A stretch of DNA of 64,000 nt, from NCBI RefSeq assembly GCF_000023145.1, contig NC_012704.1:434001-498000 (forward strand), in the 5' to 3' direction. Below, piece by piece: positions 41,720 through 50,644 of this stretch (positions are counted from its first letter, which is position 1; the number at the start of each line of letters is the position of its first letter). The translations under genes were made by a program, and so were the position numbers. Source of the stretch: Corynebacterium kroppenstedtii DSM 44385 (GTDB taxonomy: Bacteria > Actinomycetota > Actinomycetes > Mycobacteriales > Mycobacteriaceae). The notes under the pieces were generated by a model. It made no database searches. It saw only the letters and a program-made list of their open reading frames with translations, and was not told the DNA's origin.

Positions 41720-42666
41720 ATGTCCTCTGCTTCATCTGCGCTTCCACCGTTGTCGCCCCAGTCGCCGGGTACGAACCCCCGCTCGTTGTCTCTGTGTTGC
41801 ACGCAGGTTTGGATTCGGTCGGGCGCGAGCCCCGTGTACACGATTCGTCCCAGCCGCTGTTATTTGCCGACGACCTCGCCGCGGTTCGTGGCGACGGAAT
41901 TTTTGAGACGCTCATGCTCCGCGGTGGAAGTGTCCGGAATTTGGACCGGCATGCGAAGCGGTTCCGTCGTTCTGCTGCCATGTTGGGGCTGCCGGAGCCG
42001 GACCTGGATTTGTGGGGCCGCGCGACGGACTTGGCCGTGGAGGAGTGGAAGAAGCAGTACCCCGAGCTAGCGGATCGCGATTGTGGCTTGCGGTGGGTGT
42101 TGTCTCGTGGCCGTGAGTCGACGGGTCGGCCGACGGGGTGGATTACGGTGGCGCCGATGTCGGAGGAAGTTGAGCGTGGCCGTCGCGAGGGCGTGAAGGT
42201 GATGTCCGCGGAGCGAGGGTTCCGCTTGGATTTGTCGGAGCGATCACCATGGGCCTTGATCGGCGCGAAAACCCTCTCATACGCAGCGAATATGGCTGCC
42301 TTGCGCTATGCCCATGAGCATGACTTTGACGACGTCATTTTCATTTCCGACGACGGTGCCGTGTTGGAGGGGCCGACGTCCACCGTGATCGCGGTGTCTG
42401 ATCGTCGCATGATGACGCCGAAGACGGACGCGGGGATTCTTGCTGGTACGACGCAAGCTTCCATGTTTGGAATTGCGCGCGAGCGTGGTTGGGAGTGTGA
42501 GGAGCGGCGGCTCACACTTGACGATCTCAAAGCAGCCGATGGTGTGTGGTTGGTGTCCTCGGTACGGGTTGCTGCGAGGGTGCTGAGCTTGGACGGATTC
42601 GAGTTTGACCGGCCGGATACAGCCGACGAGGTAGAGGAGATTGCCGCCGAAGCCGTGAGGGAGTGA
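41720..42666 (+). CDS. pabC: Aminodeoxychorismate lyase-like class IV aminotransferase, frame interrupted near 41776-41780
   Basis: The main frame (from GTG 41794, 290 codons) encodes a fold-type IV PLP enzyme: LLFADDLAAVRGDGIFETLML, IGAKTLSYAANMAALRYA with the PLP lysine, and AVLEGPTSTVIAVSD. It probably makes p-aminobenzoate for folate, next to folate-binding YgfZ; branched-chain aminotransferase is the alternative. The main frame has no proper start. ATG 41720, six bases after TACAAT, opens another frame (MSSASSALPPLSPQSPGTNP); inserting one C in the C5 run at 41776-41780 joins the two as GTNPPLVVSVLHAG. So a one-base loss, error or mutation, is likely. Confidence 0.75.
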
Positions 42667-42677
42667 GCATGCTTGCG

Positions 42678-42707
42678 GGATGCGTTCCAGCCTCAGTGGG
42701 TGCATCC
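42678..42707. terminator. Weak hairpin between convergent pabC-like and secreted-protein genes
   Basis: GGATGC (42678-42683) and GCATCC (42702-42707) form a 6-bp stem followed by TTAAGT. Convergent position suggests termination; the signal is weak. Confidence 0.3.
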
Positions 42708-42743
42708 TTAAGTGCGTCGTTTTGGCGGCCACTCAAAACTGAC

Positions 42744-43802
42744 TTACGTGAGATGTGGCAGTCGCTCTTCTCCATTCGCTTCGGGCGTCGTCGATAATTG
42801 AGGGAATTGGTCAGCTGCCTTGGAAAATGCACGTGTTAGGTGATCCAATGTCTCCCCAGCTTGGCCAGATTTGGGGTCTCGGAGGCTGCGGCTTAACTCA
42901 ATCTGCAGGACGGAATGTCCCTTTTTCTGCAGGTAATCGGTCACGGTATAGCCGGACTCTGCCTCAAATTTATCCTGCGACACATGACCATCAAACTCGT
43001 CTTGCAAGGCGCCAACGATCGCATCTGTCGATTCCGATGGCTCGTCACCGGTGCCGGCAGATACAGGTTCGTCCAGCGAAGAATCTTTCATCCCATGAAT
43101 TTCAACGATGACGGCATTCTTGGGGAGGCGGTCGATGATCCGTGTGAACTCGTCATCCCTCGTACACCAATTCTTATTCCAGTCGGAAACCTTGCCCGTC
43201 GTTGTTAACGATGACGCGCCTACGCGGTCGGCCACAATCTCGGTAATGCCACCGGTGTACAGGTCAGCCGGTTTCCGCTTGCCATCGCGAATCTGGGTTG
43301 TGGCATGAGGGGCGATTAGTACAAGAGGTGAGGTTGCTGTCCTATTCACCCATCGCACTGAATCGGCCTTTCCAGCGCCATCGTTGTGATTGGACTGGTA
43401 CTTTTCATTCCGTTCGATAAGCTCTGCAGTCCCCGAGTTATGGGTTGTCGTGGATTCCGAAGTCGCGAGATCGGGAGTAGCAGGTTGAGCCGTCGCTGAA
43501 GCCTCGGATACAGGTGACGCGTCAGAAACAGATGCCTGTGCCGAGCCTAGATTCCGTCCGCTTACCGCACCATGAACAAGAAACGTGCCGGCAAGACCGA
43601 GAGTCAGCCCCAACGCTATCCCTAATCTTTTGTTACCTAATGAGGGGCCGCGTTGGTCTGCGGAGTGGTGGGTTCTTCTAGTGTGCGCCTTGGCAGACTT
43701 CGTCGAATTGGAACCGCTTGTTAGAAGCTTTTCCGGTGACAGATGCCCGCAAAGAGACTGGCTATGAAGGGGTTGATGATGAATAGGTTGATTATTACGC
43801 AT
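42744..43802 (-). CDS. Exported protein resembling N-formylglutamate amidohydrolases
   Basis: A 352-residue protein: a His/Ser-rich cytosolic head of ~60 residues, one membrane helix (about 64-84, LGIALGLTLGLAGTFLVHGA) acting as anchor or signal, a Ser/Thr/Ala linker, then an extracytoplasmic domain from ~150. The domain has LVLIAPHATTQIRDG, VIVEIHGMKD and VLQIELSRSLRD, which recall the HG, ExH and QxE strands of the N-formylglutamate amidohydrolase fold (zinc amidases). The match is weak and the substrate unknown; a cell-wall or phage-type amidase is also possible. ATG 43802 lies 6 nt after TACTGT. Confidence 0.55.
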   Translation of the reverse strand: MRNNQPIHHQPLHSQSLCGHLSPEKLLTSGSNSTKSAKAHTRRTHHSADQRGPSLGNKRLGIALGLTLGLAGTFLVHGAVSGRNLGSAQASVSDASPVSEASATAQPATPDLATSESTTTHNSGTAELIERNEKYQSNHNDGAGKADSVRWVNRTATSPLVLIAPHATTQIRDGKRKPADLYTGGITEIVADRVGASSLTTTGKVSDWNKNWCTRDDEFTRIIDRLPKNAVIVEIHGMKDSSLDEPVSAGTGDEPSESTDAIVGALQDEFDGHVSQDKFEAESGYTVTDYLQKKGHSVLQIELSRSLRDPKSGQAGETLDHLTRAFSKAADQFPQLSTTPEANGEERLPHLT

Positions 43803-43808
43803 ACCTAG

Positions 43809-43814
43809 ACAGTA
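43809..43814 (-). promoter_or_regulatory. -10 box TACTGT, leaderless start of the exported protein
   Basis: Six bases before ATG 43802. Confidence 0.5.
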
Positions 43815-43994
43815 ACTCAGAATCGGCACTGGCAACCAGTGTTTGTGATCGGTGTGACTCCGCCACATGGGCTGCATTTCCACTGCTTAAGGGCTTTCAG
43901 CGGGTTTCGCAGCCCCGAGAGTCACACCGATGGACTACACCTCAACCTGCCGCACTTCCTAGGCCGACCACACGTCCAATACTCATCACACGTC

Positions 43995-46937
43995 CTAGGC
44001 CGTCGCCTCCGCCTTTTCTTGTCGCGTCGCCCATTCCAGAAGCTGGAACAGGTTTTGGTAATTCTGTCCGGTTGCCTCGGTCATCCCTTGCTCGCACGTT
44101 CGGTTGATCGATGCGTAAGCAGAGTATGGCCGCTCATTAACCTCATGCGCTTCCGATCGCGTTGCGCTCTTCGTTAGCTCAGGGTGGAGCATCCCGCGGT
44201 CACCCGCGTACGCGCAGCAACCCCAATGCTTCGGCACCGTCACATCCCGGGCGACAACGCGCCCGATCGCGCACATCTCGTCGATAAGACCTAAATGAGT
44301 TAGAGAGCATGTCGGGTGGAGGACCAGAGAATCCAGTTGCCGGTTCGCTTCCACGTGGGGGAGCAGATAGCGCACACAGAACTCGACGGCATCCATCACC
44401 TGCACGTTCTCCCACTTAGGGTCGCAGGCTGCGGCCTTCTTAACAGTGTCCCGCATGACTTGAATGCCCTCTGTACAGGAGGCAGCATCGCACACGATCG
44501 GCAGCCGGCCTTCCTCCGACGCCTCCCACAGCCCAGAGAGCACGCGCTTGCGCATGACCTCGTAGCCCTCCAGCATGCCCTTGGACTTCCACGGCGTACC
44601 GCAGCACATGCCACCAATACCTTTCGGGGTGCGCCACGTGAGCCCCGCGCGCCTCGCTACTGCCTCGAAAGCCTTGGTCGCATTCATTGCTCGCTTTCCG
44701 TCACCGTCGATGCCGCCGAACATTTCGTTGACGCAGGCGGGGAAGAAAACAAAATCCGCGTGGTCGGTGGAGACATCATGACGCAGAGGGCCACCTTGGG
44801 GCAGCGCACTCTTATAAAGAGGCATCGTGTCATCGCCGACCACCTTCCGCGCAACCCGCGTGGCAGCCGTCGGCAAGGACGACGGGACAGCATGCGCGGC
44901 AGTCATCGCCAGCGAACCAGCCCTGGCGCCCAGGTTCCACCCGTGTGCGGCCGCCTTCCAGCCCTTCTGTGCAACACTGCCAGCACTTTCTGTGCGCAGC
45001 TGACGGATCAAATCGCCCGTGTTGATCCCCACGGGGCACCGCGTGAGGCACATCCCGTCCACCGCGCACGTATCCTGCCCGTCGTACTGCCACCGCTCCT
45101 GCAACTCCGTGGCCAGCTTTGTGTCCCCGCGGTTCTTCGCTGCAGCAATTTCACGACGCACAACAATCCGTTGGCGTGGCGTCAACGTCAGATTTCGCGA
45201 CGGGCATACCGGCTCGCAATACCCACACTCGACGCACCGATCCGCCACCTTCTCGATCCGGTCAGCCACCTTCAGATGCTCGACGTACTCATGCGGATCG
45301 TCGGTAATAATAACCCCGGGATTGAGCATTCGTTTCGGATCAGCCGCATCCTTAATCCGACGCATAATCTGGTACAACTCCGAACCAAATTGGCGCTCAA
45401 TAAACGGAGCCATAATGCGCCCTGTTCCATGCTCTGCCTTTAGTGAACCGTTATAACCCAGAATGACATCAACCATATCCTCGGTGAAACGCTGATATCG
45501 CTGAAGTTTCTTTACATCCCTGAATTGTTCATTTAAAAGGAAGTGAACATTGCCATCTTTTGCGTGACCGAAAATAACAGAACCGGGATAATCGTGGTTT
45601 CGGAAAAGATGCGTGAGATCATCGCACGCCCGGCCCAAATCCTGGACCGGCACAACAACGTCCTCCAGCAATGCATTCGTTCCACTTGGCCGAGCTCCAG
45701 CAACGGCCGCATACAAATTGTTTCGCGTTGCCCACAAGAGATTTCGTTCTTTTCTATCCGATGTCATCTCGTGGGGCACCGCCAAGGGCATTGCTTCAAG
45801 GTGGGGGAGCGCAGTCGAATACCGGTCGTGCAGCTCGTCGTCGCTGTCCCCGGTGAACTCCACCAGCAGCGCAGCGTGATCCTTCACGTCAATTTCGCGA
45901 ATTGAACGTGCTACCGATCCTGTCCGCTGTGCAACCTTGAGACTCGTCGCGTCCAACAACTCAGCAGTCTGAAATCCATCCGCGACCAATTGAGGAACTG
46001 CGGACGACGCGTCGATCAAATTAGAGAAAACCAGAAGCCCAGTAGAAACTCGTGGTTTTACTTCCAAGGTATTAAACGTAGCCTCGGCGATATATGCCAG
46101 AGTGCCTTCCGAACCAATTAAGAGGTGCGTGAAAATATCGAGCGGGGACTCATAATCCAAGAACGAATTTAAGCCATATCCCATGGTGTTCTTCATCGAG
46201 TACTGGTGCTTGATTTTCCGCACCAACTCAGGGCTAGACGTAATCTGCCGACGCATCTGAACGAGAGCCTCAAACAACTCTGGCTCCTGCGTGCGGAACT
46301 GTTGCTCAGCATCGTGGTCAGCTGAGTTAATGACAGTTCCACTAGGAAGAATAAATACCAAGGAATCCAGCGTCTGATAGGTATTGAATTGCGTACCGCA
46401 ATGCATCCCTGACGAATTATTCGCGACCACGCCGCCAATCGTGCACGCACTTGACGACGCGGGATCTGGACCCAGCTTCCGTTTGTATAGCGACAGATAG
46501 GCGTTAACCATTTGGATCGTCGCGCCCGGCTGAACGCGCACCTTGCGGCCATCATCCAGAACCTCGATGTCTTGGAACCGCCGGCGGGTATCGACCATCA
46601 CCGCGTCAGTCGTCGCCTGTCCGGATAGGCTGGTTCCTCCAGCTCGGAAGCTGACCTGTAGGTTGCACCGGTCAGCAGCCGCCATGATGCGGGCGACCTG
46701 GTCGGCGCTGTCGGGGCGCATGATTCCCTTCGGAACGAGCAGGTAGTGCGAGGCATCGTGTGCCTGCGCGATGCGGGACAGTCCGTCGTACGCATAGTCG
46801 ATATGTTCCTTGCCGTCCGACTGAAGGGTGTTCAGAAAACGCCGGAATTGTGGGTCCTCATCGGCGTGGGGATGAGTGATGGGGGAGTCCGCCTCCGTGA
46901 CAGGGGTTGAGGTCGGATCCATATGTGTCGTCGTCAT
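43995..46937 (-). CDS. FAD-linked oxidase / Fe-S oxidoreductase fusion (D-lactate dehydrogenase-type)
   Basis: A 980-residue enzyme with an N-terminal PCMH-type FAD domain (FRAGGTSLSGQATTDAV, ACTIGGVVANNSSGMHCG), an FAD-oxidase C domain (HAKDGNVHFLLN, KAEHGTGRIMAPFI), two Fe-4S-type clusters (CVECGYCEPVCPSRN; CAVDGMCLTRCPVGINTGDL) and CCG domains (GGMCCGTPWKSKG; HWGCCAYAGDRGML). This is the layout of quinone-linked D-lactate or D-2-hydroxyacid dehydrogenases at the cytoplasmic face of the membrane. Start: ATG 46937, 7 nt after TAGACT. The usual length is 930-1000 residues. The exact hydroxyacid is not readable. Confidence 0.85.
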   Translation of the reverse strand: MTTTHMDPTSTPVTEADSPITHPHADEDPQFRRFLNTLQSDGKEHIDYAYDGLSRIAQAHDASHYLLVPKGIMRPDSADQVARIMAAADRCNLQVSFRAGGTSLSGQATTDAVMVDTRRRFQDIEVLDDGRKVRVQPGATIQMVNAYLSLYKRKLGPDPASSSACTIGGVVANNSSGMHCGTQFNTYQTLDSLVFILPSGTVINSADHDAEQQFRTQEPELFEALVQMRRQITSSPELVRKIKHQYSMKNTMGYGLNSFLDYESPLDIFTHLLIGSEGTLAYIAEATFNTLEVKPRVSTGLLVFSNLIDASSAVPQLVADGFQTAELLDATSLKVAQRTGSVARSIREIDVKDHAALLVEFTGDSDDELHDRYSTALPHLEAMPLAVPHEMTSDRKERNLLWATRNNLYAAVAGARPSGTNALLEDVVVPVQDLGRACDDLTHLFRNHDYPGSVIFGHAKDGNVHFLLNEQFRDVKKLQRYQRFTEDMVDVILGYNGSLKAEHGTGRIMAPFIERQFGSELYQIMRRIKDAADPKRMLNPGVIITDDPHEYVEHLKVADRIEKVADRCVECGYCEPVCPSRNLTLTPRQRIVVRREIAAAKNRGDTKLATELQERWQYDGQDTCAVDGMCLTRCPVGINTGDLIRQLRTESAGSVAQKGWKAAAHGWNLGARAGSLAMTAAHAVPSSLPTAATRVARKVVGDDTMPLYKSALPQGGPLRHDVSTDHADFVFFPACVNEMFGGIDGDGKRAMNATKAFEAVARRAGLTWRTPKGIGGMCCGTPWKSKGMLEGYEVMRKRVLSGLWEASEEGRLPIVCDAASCTEGIQVMRDTVKKAAACDPKWENVQVMDAVEFCVRYLLPHVEANRQLDSLVLHPTCSLTHLGLIDEMCAIGRVVARDVTVPKHWGCCAYAGDRGMLHPELTKSATRSEAHEVNERPYSAYASINRTCEQGMTEATGQNYQNLFQLLEWATRQEKAEATA

Positions 46938-46944
46938 GATCCTT

Positions 46945-46950
46945 AGTCTA
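46945..46950 (-). promoter_or_regulatory. -10 box TAGACT, leaderless start of the FAD/Fe-S enzyme
   Basis: Seven bases before ATG 46937; the AAGGA inside that gap is too near to need a leader. Confidence 0.42.
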
Positions 46951-47113
46951 GGAACGCAATCCCAAAATCCGTGCACCGGTGAGCATGGATCGTGGCACGT
47001 CACACCCATAAATGCTTCATGAAAGTGGGTCCAGCTGCCGACTACGTATCAGTAGCCGTTTAGCGGTTCGGCACACATGATGAGTCCTTCGCGAGATATT
47101 TTCCGCCATTTGG

Positions 47114-47145
47114 TTGACAAGTCACTACAATATGAGCAATATAGT
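47114..47145 (+). promoter_or_regulatory. Promoter region of yceI
   Basis: A perfect TTGACA (47114-47119) is followed by AATATA (47138-47143, 18-nt spacer) or TATAGT (47140-47145, 20-nt spacer). This gene has a leader and a ribosome site, unlike many neighbours. Confidence 0.5.
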
Positions 47146-47205
47146 TGATGTGTCACATAAAGTGATGCGGGCGCAACGCGTCAAGCGGTTAAAAAGGAGA
47201 AAATA

Positions 47206-47748
47206 ATGTCCGACCTGTCCACCATTAACGGAACCTACGACATTGATGCATCGCACTCTCGTTTAGGATTCGTCGTTCGCCACGCCATGGTCACGAAAGT
47301 TCGCGGATCGTTCTCGGACTTCACCGGGGAAGCCTCTGGCGATGCATCCGATCCCTCGTCAATAAAGGTCAATGTGACGGCGCAAGCTGATTCATTTACC
47401 ACTGGTAACGAAGACCGTGATAAGCACGTCAAATCAGGTGATTTTCTGGATGTGGAAAGCAACCCGACGTTAACGTTTACCTCCACCTCGGCGGAGATTA
47501 AAGGAAACACGCTGGAACTTACCGGTGACCTTACTATTAAAGGAACCACCCAGTCTGTGACGATTCCGTTCGAATTCGGCGGCGAGGCTAAGGACCCATT
47601 CGGCAACGTGCGCGTTGGGTTCGAAGGCGGCATCACCATTTCTCGAAAAGACTTCGGGTTGTCCTGGAATGCGGCTCTGGAAACTGGCGGAGTTTTAATT
47701 TCCGACGCCGTTGCGCTGGAATTAGAAATCAGCGCCATAAAGAAGTAA
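47206..47748 (+). CDS. YceI family protein
   Basis: A 180-residue beta-barrel of the YceI/lipocalin-like family that binds polyisoprenoids or amphiphiles. GTYDIDASHSRLGFVVRHAMVTKVRGSF in pieces (YDIDASHSRLGFVVRHAM; VRGSFSDFTG), DKHVKSGDFLDVESNPTLTF and GGITISRKDFGLSWN are characteristic. No signal peptide is present, so the protein is cytoplasmic, unlike E. coli YceI. AAGGAG precedes ATG 47206 by 7 nt. An isoprenoid-stress role is inferred from the family. Confidence 0.92.
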   Translation: MSDLSTINGTYDIDASHSRLGFVVRHAMVTKVRGSFSDFTGEASGDASDPSSIKVNVTAQADSFTTGNEDRDKHVKSGDFLDVESNPTLTFTSTSAEIKGNTLELTGDLTIKGTTQSVTIPFEFGGEAKDPFGNVRVGFEGGITISRKDFGLSWNAALETGGVLISDAVALELEISAIKK

Positions 47749-47893
47749 GCGCAACCAGGAAACAATAGTTAGCGAGGGCGCTTAACTAATCATCGCTGGC
47801 GGAATGCCCGTCGGGGAAATTTTGCCGATGTTGTTAGCCTGTGGCCGACTGGCACCGGTGGCACTTTCTCGCCATTCCCTGTAGAAAGGCGAT

Positions 47894-48790
47894 ATGGCTA
47901 CTAAAGTAAAGGAATTTGTCCAACGGTACGCAACCAAGACCGACGAGAACCGGAAGCCAACCCCCGATCCGGCGGAGGATAACGCCTTCTTCCCGTCGGC
48001 ATACTCTCTTGAGCAATACACGGCAGAGACCACCGATTTCTCCGGGCTCGTCACCGAGGACACGTACACCGGTGACCGGTGGAAAATCCTCGTTATTGCA
48101 ACCGAAGAGCGCTACATGCCGATGCAGAATGGCACTTTCTTCTCTACCGGCAACCACCCCGTGGAAACACTTCTTCCCCTCTATCACATGCACAAAGCCG
48201 GTTTCGGGGTCGACGTCGCGACTATCTCAGGCAGCCCGGCGAAATTCGAATGGTGGGCGTTCCCGTCGAAGGACGACGCCGTCAATGATGCATGGGATGC
48301 AACGAAAAGCGCCTTTAAACAGCCCAAGAAGCTGAGCGACGTCGTTGCGCAAGGGCTCGATGATTACGCTGCGGTGTTCATCCCGGGTGGGCACGGCGCC
48401 ATGAACGGTGTGCCATCGGATAGCTCAGTAGGCGAAGCACTGCGCTACTTCCTGAACAATGATCGGCTCATTATCACGCTGTGCCACGGGCCAGCAGCTC
48501 TTCTCGCGGCGGGTAACGGCTCCGACGAGAATCCTTTCGCCGGATATAGCGTCGTGGCTTTTCCGGATGCCCTCGACTTCGGCGCCAATATTGAGATCGG
48601 TTATCTACCTGGTGAGATGCCGTGGAAGCTGGGAGAGAAGCTCCAGGAAGCGGGCCTCACCATTTCCAATGAGGACATGTCCGGAGCGACCACGCGGGAT
48701 AGGAATCTTCTGACAGGGGATAGCCCCTTAGCTGCGAACGCTCTAGGTAAAGAATCGGCACTCGCCCTGTTGGAGAAATTTAACGGCTAG
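47894..48790 (+). CDS. hchA: Hsp31/HchA-type chaperone and glyoxalase III
   Basis: A 298-residue DJ-1/PfpI-superfamily protein. The nucleophile Cys is C197 in LIITLCHGPAALLAA; TGNHPVETLLPLYHMHKAGF, FEWWAFP and FIPGGHGAMNG are specific for the HchA group rather than small DJ-1 proteins. It should convert methylglyoxal to lactate and protect proteins under heat or carbonyl stress. AGAAAGG lies 7 nt before ATG 47894. It stands alone between yceI and the lipase. Confidence 0.9.
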   Translation: MATKVKEFVQRYATKTDENRKPTPDPAEDNAFFPSAYSLEQYTAETTDFSGLVTEDTYTGDRWKILVIATEERYMPMQNGTFFSTGNHPVETLLPLYHMHKAGFGVDVATISGSPAKFEWWAFPSKDDAVNDAWDATKSAFKQPKKLSDVVAQGLDDYAAVFIPGGHGAMNGVPSDSSVGEALRYFLNNDRLIITLCHGPAALLAAGNGSDENPFAGYSVVAFPDALDFGANIEIGYLPGEMPWKLGEKLQEAGLTISNEDMSGATTRDRNLLTGDSPLAANALGKESALALLEKFNG

Positions 48791-48853
48791 CTAAAAACAA
48801 CGGCTAGGCACAATTAAGTTATCGACACTGTAGCTACTCGCGGCCAAGTGATG

Positions 48854-48859
48854 TAGGTT
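48854..48859 (+). promoter_or_regulatory. -10 box TAGGTT, leaderless start of the lipase
   Basis: Six bases before ATG 48866. Confidence 0.45.
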
Positions 48860-48865
48860 AGCCTC

Positions 48866-49801
48866 ATGATCCCCATGACCGCTCCTCGTCGCACAGTGTT
48901 CTCCCTGTGTGTCATCCTCACGGCCGCGATCACGCTATTGCTGTCGTCCCTGCCTGCCCACGCTGGTGACGCTCAGCCTCCAGCGCCCGCCGAATCACCA
49001 TCCACGGACGGCCCGCTCCCAGTCATCTACGTGTCCGCCTCCAATGAATCACGGGACTCCGCGGAATCGTACGCATCTAGCTTGCGTAAGCACGGATTAG
49101 ACGTTCACGTCTTCATGACATGGGAGCCTGACGACCCGACCACCAGCCCCTATGTCACCGTCAAGGGTAATTCGGCCCGCCTGGCCACCTTCGTCGACAA
49201 GCTGAAAGAAGAAACCGGGCACGAAAAGTTCGACGTCGTCACGTGGTCCCAAGGCGGATTCGTGACTCGATACTGGCTCAAGGATTTCGGCGGTGCCGAT
49301 TTCGTCCGAAAAGCCGTGATACTGTCCGGAATGATCAAAGGATCGCCCCACCACGCCGATGCCCTGCGCAAAGGCCAATGCCCGCCCCCGAATGCGCGGC
49401 TTTATGTTCCCCAGGAGCTGCTCAAGAGCCCCAGTGACACCTGCCTCGAGATGTCGTCAGAGGGGGAGAGCATTCGCGCACTCAACACGCCGTCGGAAGC
49501 ACTGCCGGGCATCAAGTACTACGCCATCACGACGAAACAGGAAATCAACGCCGCTCCCTATGAAATCAACCTGATGGACGGCCCGGGTGACTACACGAAC
49601 ATCATCACTCAAGACCTGTGCCCCAACGACATTGTCGGGCACGGTGGGCTGACCAAACTCCCATCCATGCAGGCGTTGGTGTCCAACCTCCTGAAAGACG
49701 ACAATCCGACGATGCCCTGCATGGCGCCCGATTCGCCTGATGGCCTGCCGACTCTCGGGGAGATCACCCCGCCGCTGACGTCCGCGCCCAGCCTTGGTTA
49801 A
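48866..49801 (+). CDS. Secreted lipase/esterase (class 2-like)
   Basis: A 311-residue exported hydrolase. A Sec signal peptide (MTAPRRTVFSLCVILTAAIT, cleavage probably after AHA at 31-33) leads to a P/A/S-rich linker and an alpha/beta-hydrolase domain: LPVIYVSASNESRDSAESYA, nucleophile in VTWSQGGFVTRYWL, and DIVGHGGLTKLP with the His. Six or so cysteines could form disulfides. This is the pattern of actinobacterial triacylglycerol lipases of the LipB/EstA type. A lipid-feeding role is attractive for a lipophilic corynebacterium but is inference. Confidence 0.82.
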   Translation: MIPMTAPRRTVFSLCVILTAAITLLLSSLPAHAGDAQPPAPAESPSTDGPLPVIYVSASNESRDSAESYASSLRKHGLDVHVFMTWEPDDPTTSPYVTVKGNSARLATFVDKLKEETGHEKFDVVTWSQGGFVTRYWLKDFGGADFVRKAVILSGMIKGSPHHADALRKGQCPPPNARLYVPQELLKSPSDTCLEMSSEGESIRALNTPSEALPGIKYYAITTKQEINAAPYEINLMDGPGDYTNIITQDLCPNDIVGHGGLTKLPSMQALVSNLLKDDNPTMPCMAPDSPDGLPTLGEITPPLTSAPSLG

Positions 49802-49839
49802 GTGGCCACAAGTGCGGGGCTGCGTTACATCAGGGACGC

Positions 49840-50574
49840 CTACCCCGCGTGGCGAGTCAGTTCCGCCGACATACGAGGAACCATCTCATTGTCGACGGCA
49901 CGCTCGTCAACCCAACCCAGGTGGTTATTCGGCATAAGCCCGTAGAGGCGCTTGCCGGGGCCCAGCGTGGAGGGTCCAGACGCGGTCACCATCGTCGAGG
50001 CTGACTGCACATCCCATTGGCGCTCAGTCGTCGGCTGGCCATAGAAGATCTCGACCACGCCGCTGGCATGCGCACACACGAATTCGATCTCATCTTTATC
50101 GTTAATGCGCCAGAAACCCGATTCGCGCTCGTCGGGGCCGGAGGCCTCGCCTTCTTTATTTAGCCTCCATGTGCGGGACTCATATGACAGGTAGTTCTGG
50201 CCGTCATGAGCAAACGTAATTTGTTGCCCAAAGGGATATTCTTCGCCCGTCGATAGATTCCGAGCTTGCCCTTCGCCGCGCCAGACCCCAACAAGGGGAA
50301 GAAGCGCCAGAAGGCCATCGTGAAGAGAAGGACCCTGGCGTAAATTCGCCGTGTCATCCGGGATAGGAAGGTCACCAAAAACAGGAATGTTCCGGCTAGC
50401 CGTCGTTTTGGCCTGCTCCGCAGCGCGATTCACGGCCTCATTGCCGTCGAGTTTGTGCTCCTGCGGCGTGCCCTCACCAGCGGAAGCGTCGCTGGGGGAG
50501 TGATCTGCCTGCCCCGCGGAACCAGTTCCGGGAACACCGAATTTTTGTGCACTGTCTTTGTCGTTTTCAGCCAT
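49840..50574 (-). CDS. Nitrobindin-like heme-binding beta-barrel protein (FABP-like)
   Basis: A 244-residue protein whose last ~165 residues form a THAP4/nitrobindin barrel: LLALLPLVGVWRGEGQARN contains the GxWxGxG lipocalin-type signature, followed by FGQQITFAHDGQNYLSYESR and ESGFWRINDKDEIEFVCAHA. Family members bind ferric heme and react with nitric oxide or peroxynitrite. The ~75-residue N-terminal extension is polar and probably disordered. ATG 50574 lies 7 nt after TACGCT. This gene neighbours the DUF2993 gene on the same strand. Confidence 0.85.
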   Translation of the reverse strand: MAENDKDSAQKFGVPGTGSAGQADHSPSDASAGEGTPQEHKLDGNEAVNRAAEQAKTTASRNIPVFGDLPIPDDTANLRQGPSLHDGLLALLPLVGVWRGEGQARNLSTGEEYPFGQQITFAHDGQNYLSYESRTWRLNKEGEASGPDERESGFWRINDKDEIEFVCAHASGVVEIFYGQPTTERQWDVQSASTMVTASGPSTLGPGKRLYGLMPNNHLGWVDERAVDNEMVPRMSAELTRHAG

Positions 50575-50581
50575 GGTGCCC

Positions 50582-50587
50582 AGCGTA
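50582..50587 (-). promoter_or_regulatory. -10 box TACGCT, leaderless start of the nitrobindin-like gene
   Basis: Seven bases before ATG 50574. Confidence 0.42.
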
Positions 50588-50644
50588 CCGGAGGGGTAGG
50601 ACACGTCACGCTCCCGTCCTCGCTACTCCTTACTCCGTACCTCT

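Noticed and set aside
41087..42070. 327-codon plus-strand frame
   Set aside because: Mostly antisense to ygfZ. Its last part does contain the real pabC-like start (41720), but the frame as a whole is not a gene.
42667..42743. Small gene between pabC and the exported protein
   Set aside because: Only 77 bases with a weak hairpin; no start with a ribosome site.
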